Assembly: GCA_002104945.1 (NCBI GenBank)
Contig: MCFH01000024.1
Location: 1-64,000, forward strand
From: Piromyces finnis
Lineage: Eukaryota > Neocallimastigomycota > Neocallimastigomycetes > Neocallimastigales > Neocallimastigaceae
Length of the DNA: 64,000 bases
Direction of reading: 5' to 3'
Each line of letters begins with the position of its first letter. Position 1 is the stretch's first letter. Both the position numbers and the translations under genes were made by a program. Below the pieces are notes generated by a model, which was not told where the DNA came from, did no database searches, and was given only the letters and a program-made list of their open reading frames with translations. Shown here in pieces: positions 49,183 through 63,407 of the stretch.

Positions 49183-50876
49183 ATGAAATTCTTTTCATCC
49201 GCCTCTCTTTTATCATTAGCTCTATTAGCATCTAGTGTTACAGCTAGATGGAAAGCAACTCCAGGTCTTACTTGGGATTATCTTCTTGGTGCATCATACC
49301 AAGTAATGTAAGTAAAAAAAAAAAAGATAATTTTTATTTCTGAAAATTTTATAAAAAATTTTTAATATCTCAAAAAAAAAAAAAAATTAATAGTAAAAAT
49401 AAAATTTAAAAATAAATTAATATATTACTATTTATACCTATAATAATAATTTTTTTATAAAGTGAAGAAAGTGATAAAGATGTTGTTACTATTAATGTTT
49501 CATTAGCTGAAAAATATGCTTCTTATTTCCATAATAAAGGTCAAAGAGTAGTTTGTTATTTCTCAGGTGGTACAACTGAAAATCGTGATGATAAGGAAGA
49601 TTATGAAAAAGCTGGATTAGTATTAAAAGGTGGAAATGATGATGGATGGGGTAATAATTGGCTTGATGTTAAGAATAAAGCTAAACTTCAACCATTAATT
49701 AGAAGACGTTTACAAAAAGCATATAATTCAGGATGTGATGCTGTCGAAGTTGATTGTCTTGATATTTATCATTATCGTCCAGAATATACAAAAGAAGATA
49801 CTTTTGTATTTGCAAAATGGGTTGCTGAAACCGCTCATGAAGAAAATATTTCAATTGGTCTTAAGAACCTTTCATCTCTTGTTCCAAGATTAGAACCATA
49901 CTATGATTTTGCTATCGTTGAAAGTTGCTCTGCCTACACTAATGAATGTAACTATTTCAAACAATTTACTGATAATAACAAGGCTGTATTTGTAGTACAC
50001 TACGGAAATCTCGGATATAAGCTTTCAGGTTCAATTTTAAATCAATTAATTAGAGAACAAAGTGGTAAACGTTTCTCTTGTGTTATTAGTGATCATCAAT
50101 ATTTAAGAAACCATTGTACTAATTACAATTGTGATACTGGTGCTGTTATTGGTAAAAATAATAATAAAAAGAAATACTTTATATTTTTCCTAAATTTATA
50201 AAAGTTATAATAAAGCCTATAATAAATTATAATGATATAAAATAAATATAATCTTATTAATGTTATATATATATATATTTATTTAAATAATCAATATTAA
50301 ATTAAAATAAAAAAAATAATAGTTGGAAGAAGTAAATCAACTACTACTACTAAGAAGACCACTACTACTACTAAGAAGACCACCACTACTACCAAGAAAA
50401 CTACCACCACTACTAAGAAGACTACTACTACTACAAAGAAAGCTACCTCTACTTCTGCTCCAAATACCTCTGGTAAATGTGGTCCAGGTATTGGAAGCTG
50501 TGTTACTGGATGCTGTAGTAAATATGGTTACTGTGGTACAAATTCTGACTATTGTGGAGCTGGTTGTCAAATAGGTTATGGTGATTGTAGATGTGGTAAT
50601 GTTAGTAGTAATGGAAAGACTATAAACTATGGTAGTTGCCCAAGTGGTTATTGCTGTAGTCAAAAGGGTTACTGTGGTACAACTATCTCCTATTGTGGAA
50701 ATAGTTGTCAATCCGAATTCGGTACTTGCAGATGTGGTAATATCACTGTAAGTGGAAAGGTATACAATTACGGTAAATGTTCAAGTGGTTACTGTTGTAG
50801 TCAAAAAGGATATTGTGGTAAAACAAGTTCATTCTGTGGAGCTAACTGCCAATCTAGTTTTGGCAAATGTAATTAA
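49183..50876 (+). CDS. secreted GH114 enzyme with three CBM18 domains
   Basis: Three exons (49183-49307, 49463-50151, 50323-50876) give 455 residues. A signal peptide (MKFFSSASLLSLALLASSVTA) precedes a GH114-type TIM-barrel domain: WDYLLGASYQV, RVVCYFSGGTTENRDD, NWLDVKNKAKLQPLIRRRL, AVEVDCLDIYHY, SIGLKNLSSLVP and AIVESCSAY. GH114 covers endo-alpha-1,4-polygalactosaminidases, which cut partly deacetylated galactosaminoglycans of fungal and bacterial walls. Exon 3 supplies a Thr/Lys linker of repeated KKTTTTT units, likely O-glycosylated, and three hevein-type chitin-binding domains (CCSKYGYCG, CCSQKGYCG, CCSQKGYCG). A role in remodelling the fungus's own wall or attacking other microbes fits; which of these is unknown. 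Frames overlapping exon 3 in other phases are shadows of the repeat. Confidence 0.9.
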
Positions 50877-51311
50877 TAATTTTAATTCTATTTTTTTTAC
50901 CCAGCATTCGTTGTAAATAAAATAAACCTTTATTGAATTATTTCAATTATTAATTAATTAATAAATAATAAGTAAATAATAAATATAGTAAATAGCAAAT
51001 TCATGTATATATACATATTAAAACAATTGTATTAAAGAAATAAACTTGATATATTTTTAAAAATAATAATTAATCTATATAAATATCTTTTTTTTTCTTT
51101 ATTACTATTATGTGTTTCATAAAGGCAATATTTAAAAAATAATATTTTTTAGTATTGAATAAATATAAAAGTTTTTCAGGAAAAAAAAAATTAATAATAC
51201 TGTATTATTATTATTATTTTATATATACATATAGTTTTTATTTTTATTTTTATTTAATAAGTAATATATATACATATATTTTTTCTGGACTAATTTTATA
51301 AAATTGAATAT
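50877..51311. other. AT-rich spacer
   Basis: Separates the GH114 gene from the LINE fragment. No gene is seen. Confidence 0.7.
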
Positions 51312-53705
51312 ATGAAGAGTCATAATCCTAAGAAGGCCTGGAAATGGATCAAAAAAACTGCAAAAATTGGAAAAGATTCTTTCTTTATTGCTCAACCAAT
51401 TGAAAATAAAAATGGAGAATTAGTTGTTGCTACGGAAGAACAACTAGAAGTGTGGCATGATCATTTCGAAAATCTTGCATCAGATCCAAGGGGTGTAAGT
51501 CTTGATTTGGAGCATTGGTATGAAGAACCAACGAATAAACGTTTTTCACTCCCTATGCTTGATGAATGGGATATCAATCAAGATATTAGTATTGATGAAG
51601 TCAAGTCAGTTATCCTCTTTACTCCAAATTATAAAGCATCAGGTCCAGATGGTATTCCAATTGAATTTTACAAAGCATTAATTCCATCAAATAATGATTC
51701 TAATAATGCTACAGGTAATAATTCTTCCGGTAATACCACTTCAGATAATGATGCTCATGGTTTAAATTTTATTCTTAAATTATTCAACCGTATTTGGGAT
51801 GGAGATTTCCCCAGCTCTTGGAATGAATCCAGTATTGTTTCTATTCCTAAGAAGGGAGATTTGATAGATTGTGATAACTATCGAGGTATATCACTTATCA
51901 ATAATGGTATTAAGTTGATTTCAAAAATTGTCACCACTAGAATCTCAGAATATGGTCTAAAGAATAATTTCATTAGACCTGAACAATTTGGTTTTCGAAA
52001 AAATGAAGAAAGTATTAGACTTTTCATTTCGATCCAAGAAATATGCCGTAGACGTCAATTAGATAATAAAGAGACATATTTGGCCTTTTTAGATCTCAGG
52101 AAAGCATACGATTCAGTCCCAATCGGTAATATTCTCCATAAATTAGATTGTTTAGGAATCCGAGGTAAGAGTTTACAATTCATCAAAAATTTATATTTAA
52201 CATCTAAGGCTAATGTCAAATTAGATGGACAATTCTCGAAATCTTTTGATGTGAAGAAAGGAGTCCGTCAAGGTTGCCCACTTTCGCCTATTCTCTTTAA
52301 TTTCTTTATTAATGATATATTTAAAGAGTGCGAAGATCTAGGAGTCAGTTTAGGTGACACTCGATACTGTGGTGGACTTTTTGCAGATGATATAGTTATT
52401 TGTGCTCCAACAAGAGGATGCTTAAAAAAGATGCTTAGAAGAGTTAATGGATGGGCATTGTATAATGAAATGGAATTTGGTATCCAGAAATGTTCAACGA
52501 TGGTGATTCGTCCTGAATCTATAGAAAATCAGAACAAGAGAGATCCAACATTTTACTTAGCAGGACAACCCATTCCAACTACTGACTGCTACACTTATCT
52601 TGGTGTTCCATTTAATAAGAATCTGTCCCTTAAACCAGTTATTAAAGCTCTTAATAACAAGGTTTTGAAAGGACTCTTTTCAGTCAGTAAATTCTTAAGA
52701 AATCCTAATATTCCTATTCCTTACAAAAAACTAGTACTTAACTCACAAGTGATTAGCAGAGTTTCATACTTTGCACTATTACTTGGATCCAACAAAGCTA
52801 GGTCTAGGATTGCTCAGAAGTATGTTAATAAAGGAATACGATGGGTTGCCGGAGTTCATAAAGCTGTATCGTTTATATCTTTGTACTCTATCTCAAAAGA
52901 TTTGAATATTCCTCCATTGTCAGCCAAATGTGCGTTAGCTCAGGTTAGATGTTTTAACAAATGGAAAAACTCGAATTGTATTATCTCACACCTTGTCAAT
53001 TACATTCCTAAATTTAGAAAATACACGTGGTGCAAATCAAGTAGGACACTTGATAAAAAATTAAAGAAGCATGGAGATGTTAAAGCAGTTAAAAACTTTT
53101 ATTGGAAAGATCTCAAAGGAAAATCAATCAAAGCGCAATACTATGACGATAATAAATTTATTGAAACTAAAGACTTTATCAAATTATGTTATGAATACCC
53201 AGAGTTTGCCTATGGCTTCTACTGGCTATTGAAAGCAAGAAGCGGATACAAGTTGGATGCTAGAGTTGCAAAAGCTGCTAAATTTGTTGATCCAGTTTGT
53301 CCTAACTTCTGTCCATGTTGCAAGTATGGTGTTCAAAGTATTAAGCATTGGTTATTAGATTGTCCAACATTTAGAGATATCCGTATTAAACATTATGATT
53401 CCATAGTCCAGCTATTAAATTTTACAGTCAACGTAATTCCAACAGTCCTATCAATAATATAGAAAATGTTAATAACAGTAGTGATAGTAATAATATTAAT
53501 AGTAATAGTAACAATAGTAGTAATAATAATTACAATAGTAATAATAACAATAGTAATTAGAAATAATAATATTAGTAATGATATTAGTAATGATAGTAAT
53601 AGTGAAGATATTAATTCTAATTTAGATAGTAATTTAGTTAATGATAGTAATAGTTCTAATAATCCGGTGAATATAAATTTGATATATTTATCATTAATAT
53701 TATAA
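51312..53705 (+). mobile_element. 5'-truncated LINE (non-LTR retrotransposon), RT ORF
   Basis: The open frame 51312-53462 (716 residues) begins in the linker before the reverse transcriptase (KSHNPKKAWKWIKKTAK), so the expected endonuclease and 5' ORF are absent. RT landmarks: NYKASGPDGIPIEFYK, DCDNYRGISLINNGIKLISK, LAFLDLRKAYDSVP, GVRQGCPLSPILFNFF and the catalytic FADDIVICAP. The C-terminus has a zinc motif of form C-x2-C-x8-H-x4-C (CPCC to HWLLDC), usual in LINE proteins. After a frame break near 53415, other frames continue in Asn/Ser-rich sequence (NNIENVNNSSDSNN, then NISNDISNDSNSEDINSN) to 53705, which is probably the original C-terminus. The element is recent enough to keep an almost intact RT but is unlikely to move by itself. 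No target-site duplication was identified. Confidence 0.9.
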
Positions 53706-53966
53706 AATGATTTTTTAATAGTATTAAATAATTTAACAAACAAATTGTTATAGAAAGTATTTTACTATGAATTTGTTACTATTGTCATTATAAAAAGTTG
53801 ATTATTTATTAAATTGAATAATAGAATAATAAGAAAGAATATATTCTATTATTCTATTTGACCAATTTTAATAATAGTCGGAATATACATTAAAATATCA
53901 ATTCAACTAATATTTATTATAAAGAATTATTAAAAGTATTGAAAATGAAATATTATTATTCTAATT

Positions 53967-54021
<55 letters not shown>

Positions 54022-54648
54022 TAATTATTATTCTAATTATTATTTATATTGTTTTTTTTAGCAATAGAAGAATTATCTTATAATAAAAATGTATAATATA
54101 ACAACGTATAGATTGAATTATTCTTTTTTTTTTTTTAATAAAATAAATTATTATTATTATAATATAGAATATTATTCTAATAATGAATTATACATTAACT
54201 TTTATTATTTCTATTAGTATATATTCATTCTTTTTTTTTTTATATCCCAACCTACTATAGAAAGAAGAAACTATCATTACAAATGGCGGTTTTTTTTTTT
54301 TTTTAACTTTTTATCTATATAAAAAAAAAATAAAAAAAGAATAATCTAAAATTAATGTGAAAGTCACATGAAATAATTTATATTAATAATAATATAAATG
54401 GTAATTTTAATTAATATTTTTTAATATATTTTTAATTTAAGTTATAGTAAATGTAGCTTTTTTAATTAACACATGGAGGAACAGGAACACAAAACTTTAT
54501 TTTATATAAATTTTAATAAAAAGATATTTAATTAATTTTTATCCTTTTAAATTTTTTGGAATTCTAAAATGATTTTTATGCCAATATAAATAGATAGCAA
54601 TTTTTCTTTATTTTTTTATTTTTTTGAAACAATTACATAAACAAAACC
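53706..54648. other. AT-rich spacer with TTA microsatellite
   Basis: Contains a TTA tract at about 53970-54020. The 3' end is the leader of the next gene. No other feature is visible. Confidence 0.7.
53970..54020. repeat. TTA trinucleotide microsatellite
   Basis: About seventeen tandem TTA units. Confidence 0.9.
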
Positions 54649-55992
54649 ATGGAAATAAAAAACAATAAATTATTAAAAAAAATAAAAAATCATAAATGGA
54701 TATTTTCCTTTCTTCTTCTAATCCTTATATTTTTAATCATTTTAATAATTAAAATTTTATTTGCACAGTTTTATTATTCAGAAAATGGTTATTTCCCAGT
54801 GATAACAGATGAAAAGTTTCGGTTAGCTCTTTCTGTTAGTCCATTCACATCTAAAAGTATAAATGAAGGTTACACTTTTGAATATAATAACACTATAATA
54901 AGTACAGTGGAAGAATTGGAAGATTTATATATTAAAAAAGGTGCAACTGAAATGTATGTTCGTATAGCTACAAAACGTCATGTTACCGATACAGATACCA
55001 CTGATGGAGAAGTAGATACTAATGCAAATGTTCATACCTTTGATCAAGCAATAGAATTATGTAAAATCGCTGCAAAACTTAATATACCGATAAATCCAGA
55101 AGTTATGTGTGCGTATACCTATATGGATATGGAAAAGCAACAAGCTCCAAAATTTAATGAATACCCTGAAATATATAAATTACAAAATGGTAAGGATTGG
55201 AGTGAACTTTCTTTAAATGAAATAGTTGTTGTTTTAAAAGAATATGGAAAGTTTCTTGCTACAAATATATTGGAAACAGGATGTACCGTAAATAATTGGA
55301 ATTTAGGTAATGAAGCCAACTTTGGATTTGCTGGGGTAAGCTTAGGTTTAAAAACTGCGGTTAATAAAGATCTTGAAAATGTTTCAAACTTTCAACGGTA
55401 TATCAAGCCTTTATTTAATGTGGGATGGCTTGAAAATAATATATGGAAATACAATGCAAAAGAATTTGCTGCCGTTAGAGAAGGAATTTTAGAAGCTTAT
55501 CAACAATTAGGAATAGATTCAACAGACGTTAAATTTTCTACACATATCGCAACAGTTGTTATGACTCCAAGTGCTTGTGCAAGATACTTTAATTGTTTAA
55601 AAAATAATGGATATGCAGTTGATACTGCTGGAATAAGTTTTTATCCAAGTGCCCCATCAATGTACCTAAAGCCAATGATTCTATTTAAAAAAACTGTGAT
55701 GGAAATTAATAATCAATGTGATATTCCTGTTTTTATTGGTGAATTTTCATACCCATCAGGAGAAATGTCTGGGGATTTTAAGGGATGGAATAAAGAAGTA
55801 GAAGGATATCCACATACAGAAGATGGACAAGCACTAATCTATAAAGATGTTATCAATTGGGGAAAAAGTCATGGTGTGAATGGTATTCGTTATTGGGCTG
55901 CTGATTATGAAAATTGGGGTTCAATGGGATTGTTTAAATTTGATAATAAACATGGAACACCTAAAAAGGGATTATTAGATGATATAAAATAA
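54649..55992 (+). CDS. membrane-anchored clan GH-A glycoside hydrolase, GH53-like
   Basis: A 447-residue protein with a basic N-terminus and one long hydrophobic segment (about 18-41, FSFLLLILIFLIILIIKILF) with no obvious cleavage site, suggesting a type II anchor with the catalytic domain outside or in the secretory lumen. The domain looks like a clan GH-A barrel: WNLGNEANFG places a candidate acid/base Glu at 222, and VFIGEFSYPSGE a candidate nucleophile at 365, about 140 residues apart as expected for strands 4 and 7. AGISFYPSAPS recalls the SYYP motif of GH53, and YENWGSMGLFKFDNKHGTP the C-terminal motif of that family. GH53 enzymes are endo-beta-1,4-galactanases acting on pectic galactan side chains. 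Family assignment is tentative; another GH-A family is possible. There is no dockerin or CBM. Confidence 0.65.
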   Translation: MEIKNNKLLKKIKNHKWIFSFLLLILIFLIILIIKILFAQFYYSENGYFPVITDEKFRLALSVSPFTSKSINEGYTFEYNNTIISTVEELEDLYIKKGATEMYVRIATKRHVTDTDTTDGEVDTNANVHTFDQAIELCKIAAKLNIPINPEVMCAYTYMDMEKQQAPKFNEYPEIYKLQNGKDWSELSLNEIVVVLKEYGKFLATNILETGCTVNNWNLGNEANFGFAGVSLGLKTAVNKDLENVSNFQRYIKPLFNVGWLENNIWKYNAKEFAAVREGILEAYQQLGIDSTDVKFSTHIATVVMTPSACARYFNCLKNNGYAVDTAGISFYPSAPSMYLKPMILFKKTVMEINNQCDIPVFIGEFSYPSGEMSGDFKGWNKEVEGYPHTEDGQALIYKDVINWGKSHGVNGIRYWAADYENWGSMGLFKFDNKHGTPKKGLLDDIK

Positions 55993-56174
55993 AATAAAAA
56001 ACATTAAAAATAAATATTAAAAAAGTAGATATAAAATGAAAATAAAAAAATAAAAACTATTAAAATAATTTTCAAATATAATAATTATTTAAAACATTAT
56101 ACCATTATACATGTATATAATGAATAATTAACTTTTTATTATTAAAATAGAAAATTTTATTAAATAAAAAAAAA

Positions 56175-56275
56175 TAGTTAGTATGGGATTTTAATATTAA
56201 TATATTTTAAATTGTGTTATTTTTGTCAAGTATTTCCATAATAAATTCACTTTTAGTAGGATATTAACTAAATAT
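56175..56275 (+). repeat. dispersed repeat, copy 2 (pairs with 16881-17005)
   Basis: Shares GATTTTAATATTAATATA, TTTAAATTGTGTTATTT, CATAATAAATTCACTTTT and GATATTAACT, in order, with 16881-17005. It lies just beyond the tail of the AAA-ATPase-like relic D, while the other copy is about 1.4 kb from relic C. It may be part of a longer mobile unit or of a 3' flank of that gene family. Confidence 0.7.
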
Positions 56276-56668
56276 TATTAAAACTCGGATTTCTTTAATT
56301 AATGAAAAATTACAATTCTTTACATTTTTCCAGTGCCTCTTATTGCTTTAGTCGTTGTACCTCTTGCCTTTCTTGTTGTTTTACCTCTTGTTGCTTTTGT
56401 TCCTTTTATTCCTATTGTTCCTGTTGTTATTGCTCTTTTTTTTTTTTACTATTATTATTTTTATCATCATTACTAGATTTTGATGAGCTTTGAATTTCTC
56501 CATTATTTATTTTCATTTTGATTTCACAAGTTCTTTTATAAAAGGCAATACCATATTTTACAAAACTATTATAGCCATTAGCTCTATATTTTTTTTTCCT
56601 ATTCTTTTTTTTCAATTTGGTTTATAGCATCTTCACATTCTTTTAAAAGACAGTCTTTGATACTACTT

Positions 56669-56766
56669 TCATTTTCATTTTCATTTTCATTTTCATTTTC
56701 ATTTTCATTTTCATTTTCATTTTCATTTTCATTTTCATTTTCATTTTCATTTTCATTTTCATTTTC
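56669..56766 (-). repeat. hexanucleotide repeat encoding (Glu-Asn)n
   Basis: About sixteen CATTTT units (plus strand) expand between the nuclease core and the C-terminal segment of relic D, giving alternating Glu and Asn on the minus strand. The paralogous relic A has only a short Glu-rich run at this place, so the expansion is specific to this copy. Confidence 0.95.
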
Positions 56767-56984
56767 TTTTTCTTTTTTTTTTTCATTATTTTTTCGTTTA
56801 TTAGATTTTGTATTTTTCTTAAAAGCTTTAATTTCAATTAAAATATACTCTTTTACTTCCTTATCATAATTATTTTTATTAGGAAACCCGAAATCATATC
56901 TACCATATCCACTATTTTCTTCCGCAGTTAAACCATTAATTTTAAAAAATAAAAATAATTGCATTAATAATACTTGATAAGCAT

Positions 56985-56994
56985 TTTCATACGT
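56985..56994. repeat. target-site duplication, left copy
   Basis: TTTCATACGT, identical to 57141-57150, flanks the short retroposon at 56995-57140. Confidence 0.9.
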
Positions 56995-57140
56995 GAGCGT
57001 CGAAGCTGAAGAAACAGTATGACAGACCAGGAGGGTCACAACCACCTAGCAATAGGAATGAGCCAACGTTTCTCTAAGAACCACCATTGGGGCTAACTCC
57101 GATCGATGGGAGAAATGCACTCGGAAGTTAAAAAAAAAAA
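56995..57140 (+). mobile_element. SINE-like poly-A retroposon insertion (146 bp)
   Basis: A 146-bp block of near-normal G+C content begins GAGCGTCGAAGCTGAAGAAA, ends CTCGGAAGTTAAAAAAAAAA, and is bracketed by the perfect 10-bp direct repeat TTTCATACGT. It therefore has the three marks of LINE-machinery retroposition: poly-A end, target-site duplication and defined 5' end. Removing the element and one repeat copy leaves a continuous frame across relic D (HLYVKSKTYENAYQVL), so the insertion can be polarised with confidence. A GATCGATGG motif near 57101 and TAGCAATAGG near 57047 weakly resemble polymerase III B and A boxes; this is inference. A diverged relative lies at 36674-36791. No coding capacity of note; too short to encode its own enzyme. 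Confidence 0.85.
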
Positions 57141-57150
57141 TTTCATACGT
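57141..57150. repeat. target-site duplication, right copy
   Basis: TTTCATACGT directly after the poly-A end of the retroposon; identical to 56985-56994. Confidence 0.9.
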
Positions 57151-58386
57151 TTTGGATTTAACATACAAGTGATATGCACTGAATTTTGATAAATATTCAT
57201 TTAAATTTTTATAAATATCTTTATTAAAAATACCATTAATAAATTTTTTAATCGTTTTATCTTGTGCGATTTCTCATTTATTTTCTATAATAGGTCTTAG
57301 CAAAACCAACAAAACTATCTAAAACTTCACCATTCGAAATTTTAACATATTTCTTATTATCTTCATCAATATTATTTAATATATAATACTTATATTTTTC
57401 AATTTGATTTGAATTTTCATATTCTTCAGTTGATTCTGGTTCATCTAATGATAAATTATTTACTTCAACTTTATCTAATAACAGTTTTGTTATTTGGTCA
57501 TTCATATTATTTATATTTTCTTTATATTCTTTCTCATCTGATAATGTTAAATATCCAGAATACAATAAAAGTAGTAATATTTCATCTTTATTATATTTAT
57601 TTTTAAAAACAAATTCATTAGATACATTTAATATAATTATATTAGAAATTTTTTGTAAATAATAATTCATTTTCTTTAATATTTTTTTTTATAATACTTT
57701 CTTTTCCACTATTACACCTATAATTTTCATATTCAATTCTTTTTTCCTTTTTACTACTATATTCTTGGATAAAATTCATTATGGAAAAAGGATTATACAA
57801 ATACTTAATAGTACCTTGACCATTTATATGGCAGTATAGCCATCATATTTCTTTCGAATCATATCCCTTTGATCGTCTGTATGGGTAATGCCAAAATCAG
57901 ATAAAATTTTATTTAATTCATTTTCAGTAAATCCATAACAATCATTAAAAAATTGATCCTTAAGTAATGAACATTCATGATAATTATTAAACCCTGAATA
58001 AAAGCTATTTAATCCAAGAGGTAAACATCCGGCCGGTTATTATTCCAAAATATAAATTATCATTTCCTTTAAATGTATTTAAAAATAAAGGTTTAATAAT
58101 ACTATACATTTTATCATAGTATTTCTTTTCAAAAGAATTCATAAGAGCTTTATTATATTATATAAATTAAAACAATGCTTTTTATAATTGATAATATTTA
58201 ATTTATTATTACTTTCAAAATTATTATTTTATTTTAAATACTTTTAACTTTTATTATACATACATATCCATATACATATATAAAAATAATTTGAAAAAAT
58301 ATTTTACATTAGAATACTTTAATTTATTACTAATTAGTTTTATTTTTTATTTTTTATTTTTTTTTTATCATTTTATTTATTACTAA

Positions 58387-62882
<4,496 letters not shown>

Positions 62883-63376
62883 TTTTATATAATATATTTT
62901 TTTTTTATTATTCTAATTTAACATATATTTTAAAATATTTTTTTTCTTGTTATTACTTTATTTTATTTTTAAATTTTCTTTTATATTTTCAATTTTTCTT
63001 TATTCCTTTTTCTTTTTTTTTTTTTATCTTCAATGTTTTTCAATGATATAATTATTTATTCTCTAAAAATATAAAATACATAATATACATATATTAAATA
63101 GTTAATTATTATTAATTTCAATATTCATAAATTAATATTATTATATTATAATTATACTATTATTATTTTTATTATAAACCTGACAGATTCAGAGAAGTTC
63201 ATAAAAAAAAGGAAATAGAAAAAATAAATGTAAAAATTAGAAAAAGTAAATTTTAAAGGTATAAAATAAAAAAAAAAGGTTTAATTAATTTTTTAAAAAA
63301 TGTTATGAAGGTACAATAATAATTTATTAATTAAAAATTTAAATTAAAAACTTTTTTTAAAGTCATTATTTAAAGC

Positions 63377-63407
<31 letters not shown>

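Larger units (their letters stand above)
56295..58190 (-). pseudogene. AAA-ATPase-like/PD-(D/E)XK gene relic D
   Basis: The C-terminal half of the family is preserved best here. 57720-58190 matches the ATPase region of relic B (DRDMIRKKYDGY-like, SGFNNYHECSLLKDQFFND-like) in mixed frames. 57278-57670 continues NIIILNVSNEFVFKNKYNKDE. 56599-57000 holds the nuclease-like core NSGYGRYDFGFPNKNN followed by YILIEIKAFKK, matching the D...ExK pattern of PD-(D/E)XK nucleases. A hexanucleotide repeat then encodes an Asn/Glu run, and the tail (VKYGIAFYKR) ends in Gln/Glu-rich sequence with stops. Homology ends near 58190, so Walker A is missing. A short retroposon (56995-57140) splits the frame between HLYVKSKTYEN and the nuclease core. 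Clearly dead. Confidence 0.85.

Noticed and set aside
50323-50711. Leu/Arg-rich and Thr/Ser-rich frames on both strands
   Set aside because: Alternative frames of the (KKTTTTT)n linker and hevein domains of the GH114 gene.
56657-56869. Repeating Phe-Ser and Lys-Met frames
   Set aside because: Other readings of the hexanucleotide repeat in relic D.
56995-57045. Start of a protein MVVTLLVCHTVSSAST in relic D
   Set aside because: These residues come from the antisense of the inserted retroposon, not from the gene family, whose frame continues on the other side of the insertion.
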